Assembly: GCA_002239065.1 (NCBI GenBank)
Contig: MPNO01000003.1
Span: forward strand, 62,001 to 126,000
Origin: Defluviicoccus sp. bin129
Lineage (GTDB): Bacteria > Pseudomonadota > Alphaproteobacteria > MPNO01
Length of the DNA stretch: 64,000 bases
Direction: 5' to 3'
A program made the position numbers and the translations under genes. Shown one piece after another: positions 9,146-17,584 of this stretch; the stretch's first letter is position 1, and each line of letters opens with the position of its first letter. Below the pieces are notes generated by a model that was given only the letters and a program-made list of their open reading frames with translations, was not told where the DNA came from and made no database searches.

Positions 9146-10252
9146 CCGTCCCAGTCGATCCGCGGCAACCGCATGACCGAGAGCGGCCCGAAATAGAGCC
9201 TGCGGTTCTGGATCGTCACCGGCAGCGCGGTTGCGCCGTCGCGCCCTTCGCTCGCGCGGGCGAGGAGCTGGAGCCCGAGGCCGATGGCCCCGGCGTTCCT
9301 CTCCTTGACCGCGCCGAGCGCCACCAGCAGGCGGAGCAGGTCCTCGCGGCCGTCGATGCGGAACGACATCGCGGCGATCGGCTGGAGCTCCCGGGCGCAC
9401 GCCCCGGGGGGGATCGGCTGGAGCGCGCGGCCGAGCGCGACCCCCCCCGAGCCGTCGATGCGCGCGCGCCCCGATCGCAGGGCGGCTTCGCCGATCTCCA
9501 CCACCCCGCCGCCGTCGCGCCACCGCGCGAGCGCCCGAGGCTTTGCCGCGCGCGGCACCGGGCCGATCAGCTTGGCGGCGAGCGACAGCGCATCGATCCT
9601 GCGCTCCGACCCGGCGATCTCGATCCCGGCGAGCCCGAGCGCGAGCGTCGGGCCCGGCGGCTCGGGGCCGCGGCCCGCCACCGCCCCGGCCCGCCCGCCC
9701 GGGCGGGCGGGCGCGGCCCCGCGCCCCCCCATCGGCCCGGCCGGGCCGGTCGGGCAGGACGATCGACGCTTCCGCCCCGGCGACGGCGCGCGGCCGGGTC
9801 CGGCCCGGCGTCCGGATTTCGATATCGCCGAGCGCGAACTCGATCCGGGTTTCCGCCGCCGCGCGCCGCAACGACCCGGTGGCGACCCCCGCCCGCACCC
9901 GGAACGGCGCAACATCGGTCCCGCCCGCCCGGATGCGGTGTTCGCCGGGGGCCGAGAAAGCGATGCGCGACGGGCTCCACGGCCACGCCCGCCCGGTCAC
10001 TCGCGGGCCGCGCCAGCGCCAGCCGGGCGCGGCGATCGACGCTGCATCGACGCTGGCGACCAGGGGCCCCGGATAGCCTTCGATGCGGACCGGCTCGTAG
10101 ACCACCTGCCAGCCGCGGCCGCGCATCTCGGCGGCCCAGCCGTGGAGACCCGCGCGCAGCCGGTCGGCGGCGATCCACCAGACCGCGCTGTAGACAAGGA
10201 TCGCGAGGAGACCCAGCGCGGCCGCCCCGAACGCCGCCTTCCTAGCCCGCAT
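9142..10252 (-). pseudogene. DUF2125-family membrane-anchored protein, one-base frameshift
   Basis: N-terminal part reads from ATG 10252: a single membrane segment (residues 7-27, GAAALGLLAILVYSAVWW) then DUF2125-like repeats such as GWRWRGPRV and FSAPGEHRIRAGG. The C-terminal part (GPTLALGLAGIEIAGSERRIDALSLAA onward to the stop at 9142) lies in another frame. Removing one base from the C7 run at 9724-9730 joins them into about 369 residues, the usual family size. Either a sequencing error or a real slippage mutation. Function of DUF2125 is unknown; likely inner-membrane anchored with a periplasmic domain. Its first codons lie inside the left arm of the inverted repeat 10242-10561. Confidence 0.75.
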
Positions 10253-10561
10253 TTCCCGCCAGGGTCATGGCCTGCCCCGGATCACAGTCCGGGGCCTGCG
10301 CGGCGCTGTCCGGCCGACAGGGCAGGAGAGGCGCGCAGCGCGATGCGGGGACATCGGGCAAGCGCCTCGACGCACCCTGTCGGCCGGACAGCGCCGCCCC
10401 TTCGACAAGCTCAGGGCAGGCTCTCCGGGTCGCGCCCGGGCGCCCGCCCGCTGCGTCGCGGGCCTCGACCGTAGTCCCCGCTACGCTCTTCGGCCCGCTC
10501 CTGGCGGGACGAACGCCCGGGCGCGACGCAGGCCGTGACCCTGGCGGGAAATGCGGGCTAG
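10242..10561. repeat. Nested inverted-repeat element between DUF2125 and EamA genes
   Basis: Outer arms 10242-10267 and 10536-10561 are perfect 26-bp inverted repeats, extending after one mismatch by 7 bp on each side (to 10275 and 10528). Inside are a perfect 23-bp inverted pair (10300-10322 and 10375-10397), a 14-bp pair (10429-10442 and 10514-10527), a small CCCCGGA/TCCGGGG hairpin at 10275-10294, and TTCGACAAGCTCAGGGCAGG (10401-10420), a sequence I recognise as a common dispersed intergenic repeat of GC-rich proteobacteria. No gene is visible. It accounts for most of the 414-bp gap between 10252 and 10667. It looks like a composite of small palindromic repeats or a MITE-like insertion; I find no target duplication. 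Confidence 0.75.
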
Positions 10562-10666
10562 CCATCCGCCGGTTATATGCGGCCCCGTGGCGGCGGTCGA
10601 GCGGAGGCCGGCCGGCCGCTATTGTGGTCCGATGGGCGATCCCCCCGACCGCGCGTACCCGCCGCC

Positions 10667-11563
10667 ATGACCGGCGCGGACAAGTCCACCCCGCTCTGGG
10701 TGACGCTGACGCCGGTGCTGTTCGTGTTTTGCTGGGCGTCGGGCTTCCCGGTCACCAGTTTCGGGATCGAGTACGCCGAGCCGCTGACCCTGCTGGCGAT
10801 CCGCTCGGCGCTCAACGTCATCGTCGTCGGCGCGGCGCTGCCCTTCCTCGCCGCGGCGTGGCCGGCGACCTGGCGCGAGGCGGGGCATATCGCGGTCGCC
10901 GGTTTCCTGCTTCATTCCGCCTATCTCTCCTGCATCTTCATCGCCCTCGGCGAGGGGGTGCCGCAGGGCACGGTCGCGCTGATCGCCGGGATGCAGCCCC
11001 TGGTGACCGCCGTCCTGGTCGGCCGCGCGCTCGGCGAGCGCATCGGCGCTATCCAGTGGGTCGGCTTCGCGCTCGGTTTCGCGGGGCTCGCCTGCGTGCT
11101 CGGCGAAAGCGTGAGCGTGTCGTCGGGCACGCCGCTCGGCTACATCGCCGCCGCTTTCACCCCTATCCTGATCACCGCCGCGTCGCTCTACCAGAAGCGC
11201 TACTGCGCGGCGATGGATTTGAGGACCGGGATGATCATCCAGCACGGCACGGCGTTCTTCACCACCGGGGCGCTCGCGCTGCTGATCGAGACCAACCGGG
11301 TGGTCCCGGGCGTCGAGCTCGCGCTGGTGCTGATCTGGCTCGTCCTGGTGCTCTCCGTCGCCGCGTCCAACCTGTACTACATCCTGCTCCGGCGCGGCGA
11401 GGCGGCCAGGGTCTCCAGCCTGTTCTACCTCACCCCGCCGACCACCGTGCTGCTCGGCTATCTGAGCTTCGGCGAGAGTTTCGGGCCGGCCGCGCTCGCC
11501 GGGTTCGCGATCGCCGGCCTCGGCGTCTTCCTGGTGACCCGGCGCGGCGGGGCCGGGGCATGA
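10667..11563 (+). CDS. EamA/DMT-superfamily transporter (first of a pair)
   Basis: 298-residue inner-membrane protein with about ten hydrophobic segments in two homologous EamA halves. Family members export metabolites or amino acids; substrate unknown. Features include WASGFPVTSFG in TM1, GMQPLVTAVLVG, YQKRYCAAMDLRTG before TM6 and SSLFYLTPPTTVLLGYL near the end, all with near-identical counterparts in the downstream paralogue. ATG 10667 is chosen; 30 upstream in-frame codons are Arg/Gly-rich and fall at the edge of the repeat element. The stop overlaps the next start (ATGA). Confidence 0.88.
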   Translation: MTGADKSTPLWVTLTPVLFVFCWASGFPVTSFGIEYAEPLTLLAIRSALNVIVVGAALPFLAAAWPATWREAGHIAVAGFLLHSAYLSCIFIALGEGVPQGTVALIAGMQPLVTAVLVGRALGERIGAIQWVGFALGFAGLACVLGESVSVSSGTPLGYIAAAFTPILITAASLYQKRYCAAMDLRTGMIIQHGTAFFTTGALALLIETNRVVPGVELALVLIWLVLVLSVAASNLYYILLRRGEAARVSSLFYLTPPTTVLLGYLSFGESFGPAALAGFAIAGLGVFLVTRRGGAGA

Positions 11564-12438
11564 CCGGCGGGCGTTCCGCGCACGGGCTGTTCCTCGCCGC
11601 GGCGCCGCTGATCTTCGCGGTGATCTGGAGCACCGGCAACATCTTCACCAAGTACGGCATGCCTTATGTCGAGCCGCTCACATTTCTGGCGCTGCGCTTC
11701 GCCTTCGGCGCGCTGTTCCTGGTCGCCGTCGCCGCCGCCTTCCGCGCGCCATGGCCGGCCAGCGCCGCGGAGGCGGGCCATATCGTGGTGGCCGGGGTGC
11801 TGGTTCACTGCGGCTATCTGTGGTCGGTGTTCGTCGCCGTCGACGAGGGGGTGGCGATCGGAACCCTCGCCCTGATCGTCGGGATGCAGCCGCTGCTGAC
11901 CGCGATGATCGTCGGACGGGCGCTCGGCGAGACCGTGAGCCTGCGCCAGTGGTTCGGCCTGGTGCTCGGTTTCGTCGGGGTCGTCATGGTGGTGTGGCGC
12001 AAGATCGACATCGCCGAGGGCACGCTGTTCGGCATGGCGCTCGGCGTGACCAGCGTGCTCGCGCTCACTCTGGGCACCGTCTACCAGAAGCGTTTCTGCG
12101 CCGACATGGACCTGCGCTCGGGCACGGCGCTGCAAGCGGGGGTCAACGCGGCCATCACCCTCGTCCTGGTGCTGCTGTTCGAGACGCGGACCATCGACTG
12201 GACCGGCGAGTTCGTGTTCTCCCTGTTCTGGCTCGTCGTCGTGCTCACCATCGGCGCCTACAACCTGCTCTTCTACCTGCTGAGGCTCGGTGCGGCCTCG
12301 CGGGTGGCGAGCCTGTTCTACCTGACCCCGGCGATCACCGCGGTGATGGGGTATCTGATGTTCGACGAGGTGCTGGGCCCGGTCTCGGTGATCGGCATGG
12401 CGGTCGCCGTGACCGGTTTCGCGCTCGCCTCGCGATGA
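11560..12438 (+). CDS. EamA/DMT-superfamily transporter (second of a pair)
   Basis: 292 residues, about ten TM segments, two EamA repeats. Clear tandem paralogue of the preceding gene (shared GMQPLLTAMIVGRALGE, VYQKRFCADMDLRSG, ASLFYLTPAITAVMGYL). Coupled to both neighbours by ATGA overlaps. A pair could work as separate exporters or as a heteromer; the sequence does not decide. Confidence 0.88.
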   Translation: MTGGRSAHGLFLAAAPLIFAVIWSTGNIFTKYGMPYVEPLTFLALRFAFGALFLVAVAAAFRAPWPASAAEAGHIVVAGVLVHCGYLWSVFVAVDEGVAIGTLALIVGMQPLLTAMIVGRALGETVSLRQWFGLVLGFVGVVMVVWRKIDIAEGTLFGMALGVTSVLALTLGTVYQKRFCADMDLRSGTALQAGVNAAITLVLVLLFETRTIDWTGEFVFSLFWLVVVLTIGAYNLLFYLLRLGAASRVASLFYLTPAITAVMGYLMFDEVLGPVSVIGMAVAVTGFALASR

Positions 12439-13004
12439 GCGCCAAGATCGTCTTCGACGGGCCGGGCGATGTCTGGTTCTTCGCCTACGGGTCGCTGATG
12501 TGGGACCCCGGCTTCGCCTTCGCGGAGGCGCGGCGCGCGCTGCTGCGCGGCTACCATCGCCGGTTCTGCGTCGATTCGACGGTCTATCGCGGGACGCCCG
12601 AACGGCCGGGGCTGGTGCTCGGCCTGGATGCCGGCGGCTCGTGCCGCGGCCTCGCCTATCGCATCGCCGAATGCCGGCGCGAGGCGGCGGCCCGCTATCT
12701 CGACCGGCGCGAACTCGCCGAGGACATTTACCGGTTGCGCAGGGTGAGCCTGGAGACCGCGGAGGGGCGGCTGCCCGGCTACACCCTGGTGGTCGACCGC
12801 GGGACGCCCTACTACGCGCGCCGCCTGGCGCCCGCGGACGAGATCCGCCGGATCGCCACCTGCCGCGGCGAGCGGGGAACCAACGCGGACTACCTGACGG
12901 ACGCGATCGCCCGGCTGGAAGCGATCGGGGTGCGCGACGGCCGGCTGGCCGCGCTTGCCCGCCGCGTGGCCGCGTTCGGCGCGTCGGGCGGCGGCGCGGG
13001 TTGA
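12435..13004 (+). CDS. chaC: Gamma-glutamylcyclotransferase (ChaC family)
   Basis: 189-residue ChaC-like enzyme, which cleaves gamma-glutamyl peptides (glutathione in studied members) to 5-oxoproline. The substrate-binding loop FAYGSLMW is at residues 16-23 and the RELAEDIYRL region carries the candidate catalytic Glu. The start overlaps the EamA stop (ATGA), so it ends a three-gene coupled operon. Cytosolic. The link to two exporters might mean handling of gamma-glutamyl compounds (inference). Confidence 0.88.
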   Translation: MSAKIVFDGPGDVWFFAYGSLMWDPGFAFAEARRALLRGYHRRFCVDSTVYRGTPERPGLVLGLDAGGSCRGLAYRIAECRREAAARYLDRRELAEDIYRLRRVSLETAEGRLPGYTLVVDRGTPYYARRLAPADEIRRIATCRGERGTNADYLTDAIARLEAIGVRDGRLAALARRVAAFGASGGGAG

Positions 13005-13116
13005 GCGAGGCCTCCGTTTCGGCATTTTTCGCGCCGGCGAACCGCGTCGACACGCGACCCCTTGAAGTTCGGATTCGGCTCCCGATCTAGGCTGCGGATG
13101 GCGGCGAAAAAAGCGC

Positions 13117-13145
13117 TTGCATCGACCGCCGTCAATCGTCATATG
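13117..13145 (+). promoter_or_regulatory. Possible promoter of the MFS transporter gene
   Basis: TTGCAT (13117-13122) and CATATG (13140-13145) are 17 bp apart in the 188-bp gap before the MFS gene. The -10 match is poor, so this is a weak call. The rest of the gap shows no gene. Confidence 0.3.
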
Positions 13146-13192
13146 GCGGCGCCCTGGAGCGCTCGCGCAACCATCCTGAAAGGCCGCGTACC

Positions 13193-14464
13193 GTGGCGCA
13201 GATGACCGCCTTTCTCGCCGAGCCGAGATCGATGTTCGCGCCCATCGCCGCCCTGCTGGCGGGGGTGGCGCTGCTGATGCTGGGCAACGGGTTGTTCCTG
13301 ACCCTGGTACCGTTGCGTGCCGAGCTGGAGGGCTTCGGCGCGGTCTGGATCGGGGCCATCGGCGCGTCCTATTTCACCGGCTTCGTGCTGGGTTGCTACC
13401 TGGTGCCGCCGCTGGTCTCGCAGGTGGGCCATATCCGGGTCTACGCCGCGGTCGCGGCTCTCGGCGCGATCGTTCCGCTGCTGCACGCGCTGGCCTTGTC
13501 CCCGGTGGCCTGGATCGTCTTCCGCATCGTGCTGGGGCTGTGCGTTTCCGGGCTCTACATGGTGATCGAGAGCTGGCTCAACGCCGCCTCGACCCGGCGC
13601 AGCCGGGGCACGGTGTTCTCGGCCTATATCGCGATCCACCTGGCCGCCATCACCGCGGGCCAGTACCTCATCCTGATCGGTTCCCCGGGCGGCTCGGAGC
13701 TGTTCTCCGTGGCGACGATCCTGTTCGCGCTCGCCGTCGTCCCGGTCTGCCTGAGCCGCGCACCTTCGCCGTCGCTGCCGGTCCGCGCGCGCCCGGATCT
13801 GCGCAAGCTGTGGCGCAATTCGCAGGTCGGGGTGGTCGGCTGCATGACCAACGGCATGGCGAACGGCGCGGTCTGGAGCCTGGCGCCGATCTACGCCAAG
13901 AGCCTGGGGCTGTCGCTCACCGGCATCGCGGTCTTCGTCAGCGTCGCCATCGTGGGCGGGGCGTTCGTTCAGTACCCGCTGGGCCGCCTCTCGGACCGCC
14001 TGCCGGACCGGCGCTGGCTGATCGCCGCGCTCTGCGCGATCGCCACCTGCGCGGGTCTGCTGCTTCTGCTGCTCGCGCCCGTCCTGCCCCTGCCCGCCGT
14101 CTATGCGGCCTATTTCCTGTTCGGGGCGGCGGCGTTCTCGATCTACGGGTTCGCCGTCGCGCATGCCAACGATCACGCGGATCCGGGGGATTTCGTGGAG
14201 ATCAGCGCGGGCCTGCTGGTGATCTTCGGGATCGGCGCGGTTATCGGCCCGCTGCTCGCCTCGCTGCTGATGGAGACGCTGGGAACCCGATATCTGTTCC
14301 TGTTCACCTGCGCGGTGCATGCCTCGGTGGCGCTGTGGACGGTCTGGCGGATGAAGCAGCGCGATGCCGTCGCGCCCGAAGACCGCGAGGACTACGTCCC
14401 GATGGTCCGGACGTCGCCGAACGCTTTCGCCCTGGACCCGCGCTCCGAGGACTCAACGCCCTGA
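13193..14464 (+). CDS. MFS transporter (YcaD-like)
   Basis: 423-residue protein with twelve hydrophobic segments, in the YcaD/UMF sub-group of the major facilitator superfamily: GNGLFLTLVPLRAELEGF in TM1 region, YFTGFVLGC, and SGLYMVIESWLNA resemble those proteins. Substrate unknown. The GTG at 13193 is preferred to ATG 13202 because GAAAGG at 13178-13183 lies nine bases before it. The C-terminal tail (after MKQRDAVAPEDRED) is cytoplasmic. Confidence 0.87.
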   Translation: MAQMTAFLAEPRSMFAPIAALLAGVALLMLGNGLFLTLVPLRAELEGFGAVWIGAIGASYFTGFVLGCYLVPPLVSQVGHIRVYAAVAALGAIVPLLHALALSPVAWIVFRIVLGLCVSGLYMVIESWLNAASTRRSRGTVFSAYIAIHLAAITAGQYLILIGSPGGSELFSVATILFALAVVPVCLSRAPSPSLPVRARPDLRKLWRNSQVGVVGCMTNGMANGAVWSLAPIYAKSLGLSLTGIAVFVSVAIVGGAFVQYPLGRLSDRLPDRRWLIAALCAIATCAGLLLLLLAPVLPLPAVYAAYFLFGAAAFSIYGFAVAHANDHADPGDFVEISAGLLVIFGIGAVIGPLLASLLMETLGTRYLFLFTCAVHASVALWTVWRMKQRDAVAPEDREDYVPMVRTSPNAFALDPRSEDSTP

Positions 14465-14534
14465 CCGGCGCGCCGGGAGAATGGCAACCGGCGGCCGCCG
14501 TGCCTATGCTCGCCGCAGCGAACGGAGGCCGCGG

Positions 14535-15380
14535 ATGAAGCTGATCAGCTACCGCCGCGCGGGCGGGGAGGGGTATGGCGTCGTCAGGGAGGGCGGCATC
14601 GTCGATCTCGGCGCGCGCATCGGGGGGGAATTCCCGACCCTGCAAAGCGCGATCGCCGGCCTCGCCTTGTCGCGGATCGAGGCCGCGGCGGGTGGGCAGC
14701 CCGATTTCGCGCTCGACGAGGTCGAGTTCATGTTCCCCGTCACCGCGCCCGGCAAGATCCTGTGCATCGGGCGGAACTATCGCGGCTACCACGAGGTGGT
14801 CGCCGGCGGCGGTCCGGAATGGCCGAGCGTCTTCCCCCGCTTCCCGTCGAGCTTCGCCGCGCATGGCGAGCCGGTCCTCAAGCCCCGCGTGTCCGACGAG
14901 CTCGATTTCGAGGGCGAGCTCTGCGTCATACTCGGCAAGGCGGGGCGGCACATCCCCGAGGACCGGGCGATGGACTACGTCGCCGGCTATACGGCGATGA
15001 ACGAGGGTTCGGTGCGCGACTGGCAGAGCCGGGGGACGCAGAACTGCCCCGGCAAGAACTTTTACCGGGCCGGCGCGATCGGCCCCTGGATGGTGACGGC
15101 GGACGAGGTCGGGGATATCGGCGATCTGGCGATCCGCACGCGGGTCGACGGCGAGCTTCGCCAGGACGGCTCGACCGCGATGATGATCTTCAAAGTGCCG
15201 TTCCTGATCGCCCATATCTCGCGCTTCACCTGGCTGGAGCCCGGCGACATGATCGCGACGGGGAGCCCCGGCGGCTCGGCAGTGTCCGAAGACGCGCCGC
15301 GCTGGCTCCGCCCCGGCCAGCAGGTCGAAATCGAGGTCGAGCGGATCGGCGTGCTGAGCAACCCGGTGGCGGCGGAATAG
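14535..15380 (+). CDS. Fumarylacetoacetate hydrolase-family protein
   Basis: 281 residues. FAH-family enzymes act on C-C bonds of oxo-acids or as oxaloacetate/acylpyruvate-type hydrolases. KILCIGRNYRGYHE begins the catalytic domain; LDFEGELCVIL holds two metal-binding Glu, and MNEGSVRDWQ and PGDMIATGSPGG are family segments. The GGGPEWPSVFPRFPSS insertion is typical of the subgroup often found with aromatic or ureidoglycolate-type catabolism. ATG 14535 has GGAGG (14524-14528) upstream. Stands alone downstream of the MFS gene; actual substrate unknown. Confidence 0.87.
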   Translation: MKLISYRRAGGEGYGVVREGGIVDLGARIGGEFPTLQSAIAGLALSRIEAAAGGQPDFALDEVEFMFPVTAPGKILCIGRNYRGYHEVVAGGGPEWPSVFPRFPSSFAAHGEPVLKPRVSDELDFEGELCVILGKAGRHIPEDRAMDYVAGYTAMNEGSVRDWQSRGTQNCPGKNFYRAGAIGPWMVTADEVGDIGDLAIRTRVDGELRQDGSTAMMIFKVPFLIAHISRFTWLEPGDMIATGSPGGSAVSEDAPRWLRPGQQVEIEVERIGVLSNPVAAE

Positions 15381-15385
15381 CGCCG

Positions 15386-16456
15386 CTACCCGCCCGAACG
15401 CCCGATCTCTTCCGCGAGGCGCCTGATTTCCCGGACCCGCTCGCCGGTGGGGGGATGGGTCGAGAGCCAGGAGGACCCCCCTCCCTTGTCACCCGCGGAC
15501 ATCCGCTCGAAGAACCGCGCCAGCGCCGCCGGGTCGTAGCCCGCCCGGGCCGCCAGGCTCACCCCGATCCGGTCCGCCTCGAGTTCGTGCTCGCGCGAGT
15601 AAGAGAGGGAGAGCAGCAGCCCGCCCTCCAGCAGCAGGTCGTCCAGTACCGGGCCGACATCGCCCACGATCAGCGTGACCAGCAGATAGGTGCCGAGGCT
15701 GCGATAGACCTGCCGGAGCCCGTGGGCTTCGGCGACATGCGCGATCTCGTGCCCCAGCACGCCGGCGATCACGTCGGGTTCGGGGAAGGCCCTGACCAGC
15801 TCGTCGGTGACGACGATGGTGCCGCCGGGCAGGGCAAAGGCGTTCGGACCCACTTTCGGCATGGCGCGGAACACGATCCGGTAGGCGCCGGAGCGGGCCG
15901 CGGGCGCGACCGCGTCGAGCCGTCCGAACACCCGGCGCACCCGGTCTCTTTCGTCTTCGCCCAGGCCCGACGGATCGGCCAGCGTCCGGTCGGCGAAGGC
16001 GAGATGACCCTCGTCGATGGCGCGCGTCAGCGCATCCGGGGTGAACGCCACCGCGACGGCGACCAGCGCGCCCAGCCCCCAGCGCCAGACCGCGAAGGCG
16101 GCAACGAAGGCGAGCGCCACCACCAGGACCAGCTGCGGGCGCCAGGCCTCCCAGCGGTGCAGGCGGTCGGATCCCTCGGTTCCCAGCAGCGCGTCGACCG
16201 CGTCGTGATCGTGGCTCAGAAAGCGCCACCCGCCGGGGAACAGGACGATGGACGGCAGCCCGCCCAGCCGGCGCTCGCGGCGGATCGTCTCCGGCGGTGC
16301 GCGCGCCAGCACCGCGCCGTCGTCGCGGTCGACCAGCTCGACGGCGCCGCCATCGCTCGCGGCGCGCAGGCGGGCCGCGATCCGCCGGGACGATCCGGCG
16401 GCATAGGCCTCGCCCGTGGGCGCCGGCGCCCCTGTCTCAGACAGCCGCGCCGACAT
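15386..16456 (-). CDS. M48-family membrane metalloprotease
   Basis: 356 residues. The zinc motif HEIAH begins at residue 236, with the third ligand Glu in SREHELEADR downstream, as in Oma1/HtpX-type M48 peptidases. An N-terminal cytoplasmic segment of about 100 residues precedes a membrane hairpin (LVLVVALAFVAAFAVW and GLGALVAVAVAF). Probably an inner-membrane protease or periplasmic-facing quality-control enzyme. ATG 16456 overlaps the end of the DUF898 gene by 20 bp; the two families are commonly adjacent, so they may cooperate at the membrane. Confidence 0.85.
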   Translation of the reverse strand: MSARLSETGAPAPTGEAYAAGSSRRIAARLRAASDGGAVELVDRDDGAVLARAPPETIRRERRLGGLPSIVLFPGGWRFLSHDHDAVDALLGTEGSDRLHRWEAWRPQLVLVVALAFVAAFAVWRWGLGALVAVAVAFTPDALTRAIDEGHLAFADRTLADPSGLGEDERDRVRRVFGRLDAVAPAARSGAYRIVFRAMPKVGPNAFALPGGTIVVTDELVRAFPEPDVIAGVLGHEIAHVAEAHGLRQVYRSLGTYLLVTLIVGDVGPVLDDLLLEGGLLLSLSYSREHELEADRIGVSLAARAGYDPAALARFFERMSAGDKGGGSSWLSTHPPTGERVREIRRLAEEIGRSGG

Positions 16457-17501
16457 CGATGCCCTCGATGTCCAGGAACGCATCGCCGAACGCCGATTGC
16501 CGGCGTGCGGCCTCGCCGACGAAGTCGTCGAGCGAGCCGGCGGGCCTCAGGAAGGTGTGGGCGCAGAGATAGCGCGCCACGCGAATCCGCGCCCAGGGCA
16601 GCAGCATTCCGACGGAAACGACGATAGCGATGCCGTTGCTGATGGCGATCCAGACCAGCCGGGGCGGCGAAATCGTCGATTCGAAGCGGTGGCCGCCTTC
16701 AAGCGCGGTTCCGGCGTAGATCGCGTTGCGAACGCAGGCGGCGTAGATCGTCCCCAGCGGGAAGATCGCCACGAACCAGACGGCCGCAACGACCACGAGG
16801 ATCAGGACCGTCGCGCCATCGATCTCCCCGCCGGTTTGCGCGGCTGCCGCGAACCTCTCCGCCATGCCGCTGGCCGCGACCAGAGCGACGAACAGCATGA
16901 AGCCGAAAATCGCCCAGACGAACGTGATGAAGAATGCGGCGTAGAACGGCCCGATTCCGCTGTCGAAGGCGAAACGGTGTTCGCCGAGGCGATGACGCCC
17001 GATCGTGTACCGCCGCGCGGCCCGGCTCACCAAGGGAAAGGCCAGATAGAGGCTGAAGACCGCCAGGAACGGGTAAAGCAGGAACACCAGGAAGGCCGGC
17101 CAGTAGCTTCCATCGAAACGAAAGCGCAGGTTGGACCAGCTCGTCATCGCCGCGTTGAAGCGCAGGCCGCGATTGATCAGCCAGGGCACGATCGCCGCGA
17201 ACCCGAGAAGCAAGGCAAGCGACGCGATCGGGGAGAGCGTCGACGCGACCGAATAGATGACGAACATGGCCACCACGATGGCGCGGCCGATGAGAATCTG
17301 TGCGCCGCGCGCATGGTAGTCGAAGGGCCGGCCGTCGACGGTCGTGTTGCCGAGGAAGTACCTCTTGTTCCTCACCTTCGCCCAGGCCGAATAGATGCCG
17401 AGCGTGGCGATCGAGAGCAGCAGGTTGACGATCCAGATCCCGAAATACTCGCGGGCGGTGCCGGTAAACCGCACCGGGACAGCCTGGGTTGCAGAACTCA
17501 A
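16437..17501 (-). CDS. DUF898 (YjgN-like) membrane protein
   Basis: 354 residues, about eight membrane segments. The opening VRFTGTAREYFGIWIVNLLL and SIATLGIYSAWAKVRNKRYF are the DUF898 signature; the motif recurs in the second half (DSGIGPFYAAFFITF). Function unknown; E. coli YjgN is an inner-membrane protein. The reading frame begins with TTG at 17501 preceded by a GCGGGA element; a GTG nine codons on is an alternative. Ends inside the M48 gene's start. Confidence 0.82.
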   Translation of the reverse strand: MSSATQAVPVRFTGTAREYFGIWIVNLLLSIATLGIYSAWAKVRNKRYFLGNTTVDGRPFDYHARGAQILIGRAIVVAMFVIYSVASTLSPIASLALLLGFAAIVPWLINRGLRFNAAMTSWSNLRFRFDGSYWPAFLVFLLYPFLAVFSLYLAFPLVSRAARRYTIGRHRLGEHRFAFDSGIGPFYAAFFITFVWAIFGFMLFVALVAASGMAERFAAAAQTGGEIDGATVLILVVVAAVWFVAIFPLGTIYAACVRNAIYAGTALEGGHRFESTISPPRLVWIAISNGIAIVVSVGMLLPWARIRVARYLCAHTFLRPAGSLDDFVGEAARRQSAFGDAFLDIEGIDVGAAV

Positions 17502-17584
17502 GGAAACATTCCCGCCTGTCGTGCATTGCCTTCTAGATGCGCCAACCCCGGCGGGCTGTCAATTCGAGACCCTGGTGGGCGGGA

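Noticed and set aside
7082-10252. Very long minus-strand open frame of over 1000 codons
   Set aside because: Only its first 180 or so codons encode DUF2125; the rest is antisense to tyrA and hisC, with the Arg/His/Asp-rich composition of a GC-rich shadow frame.
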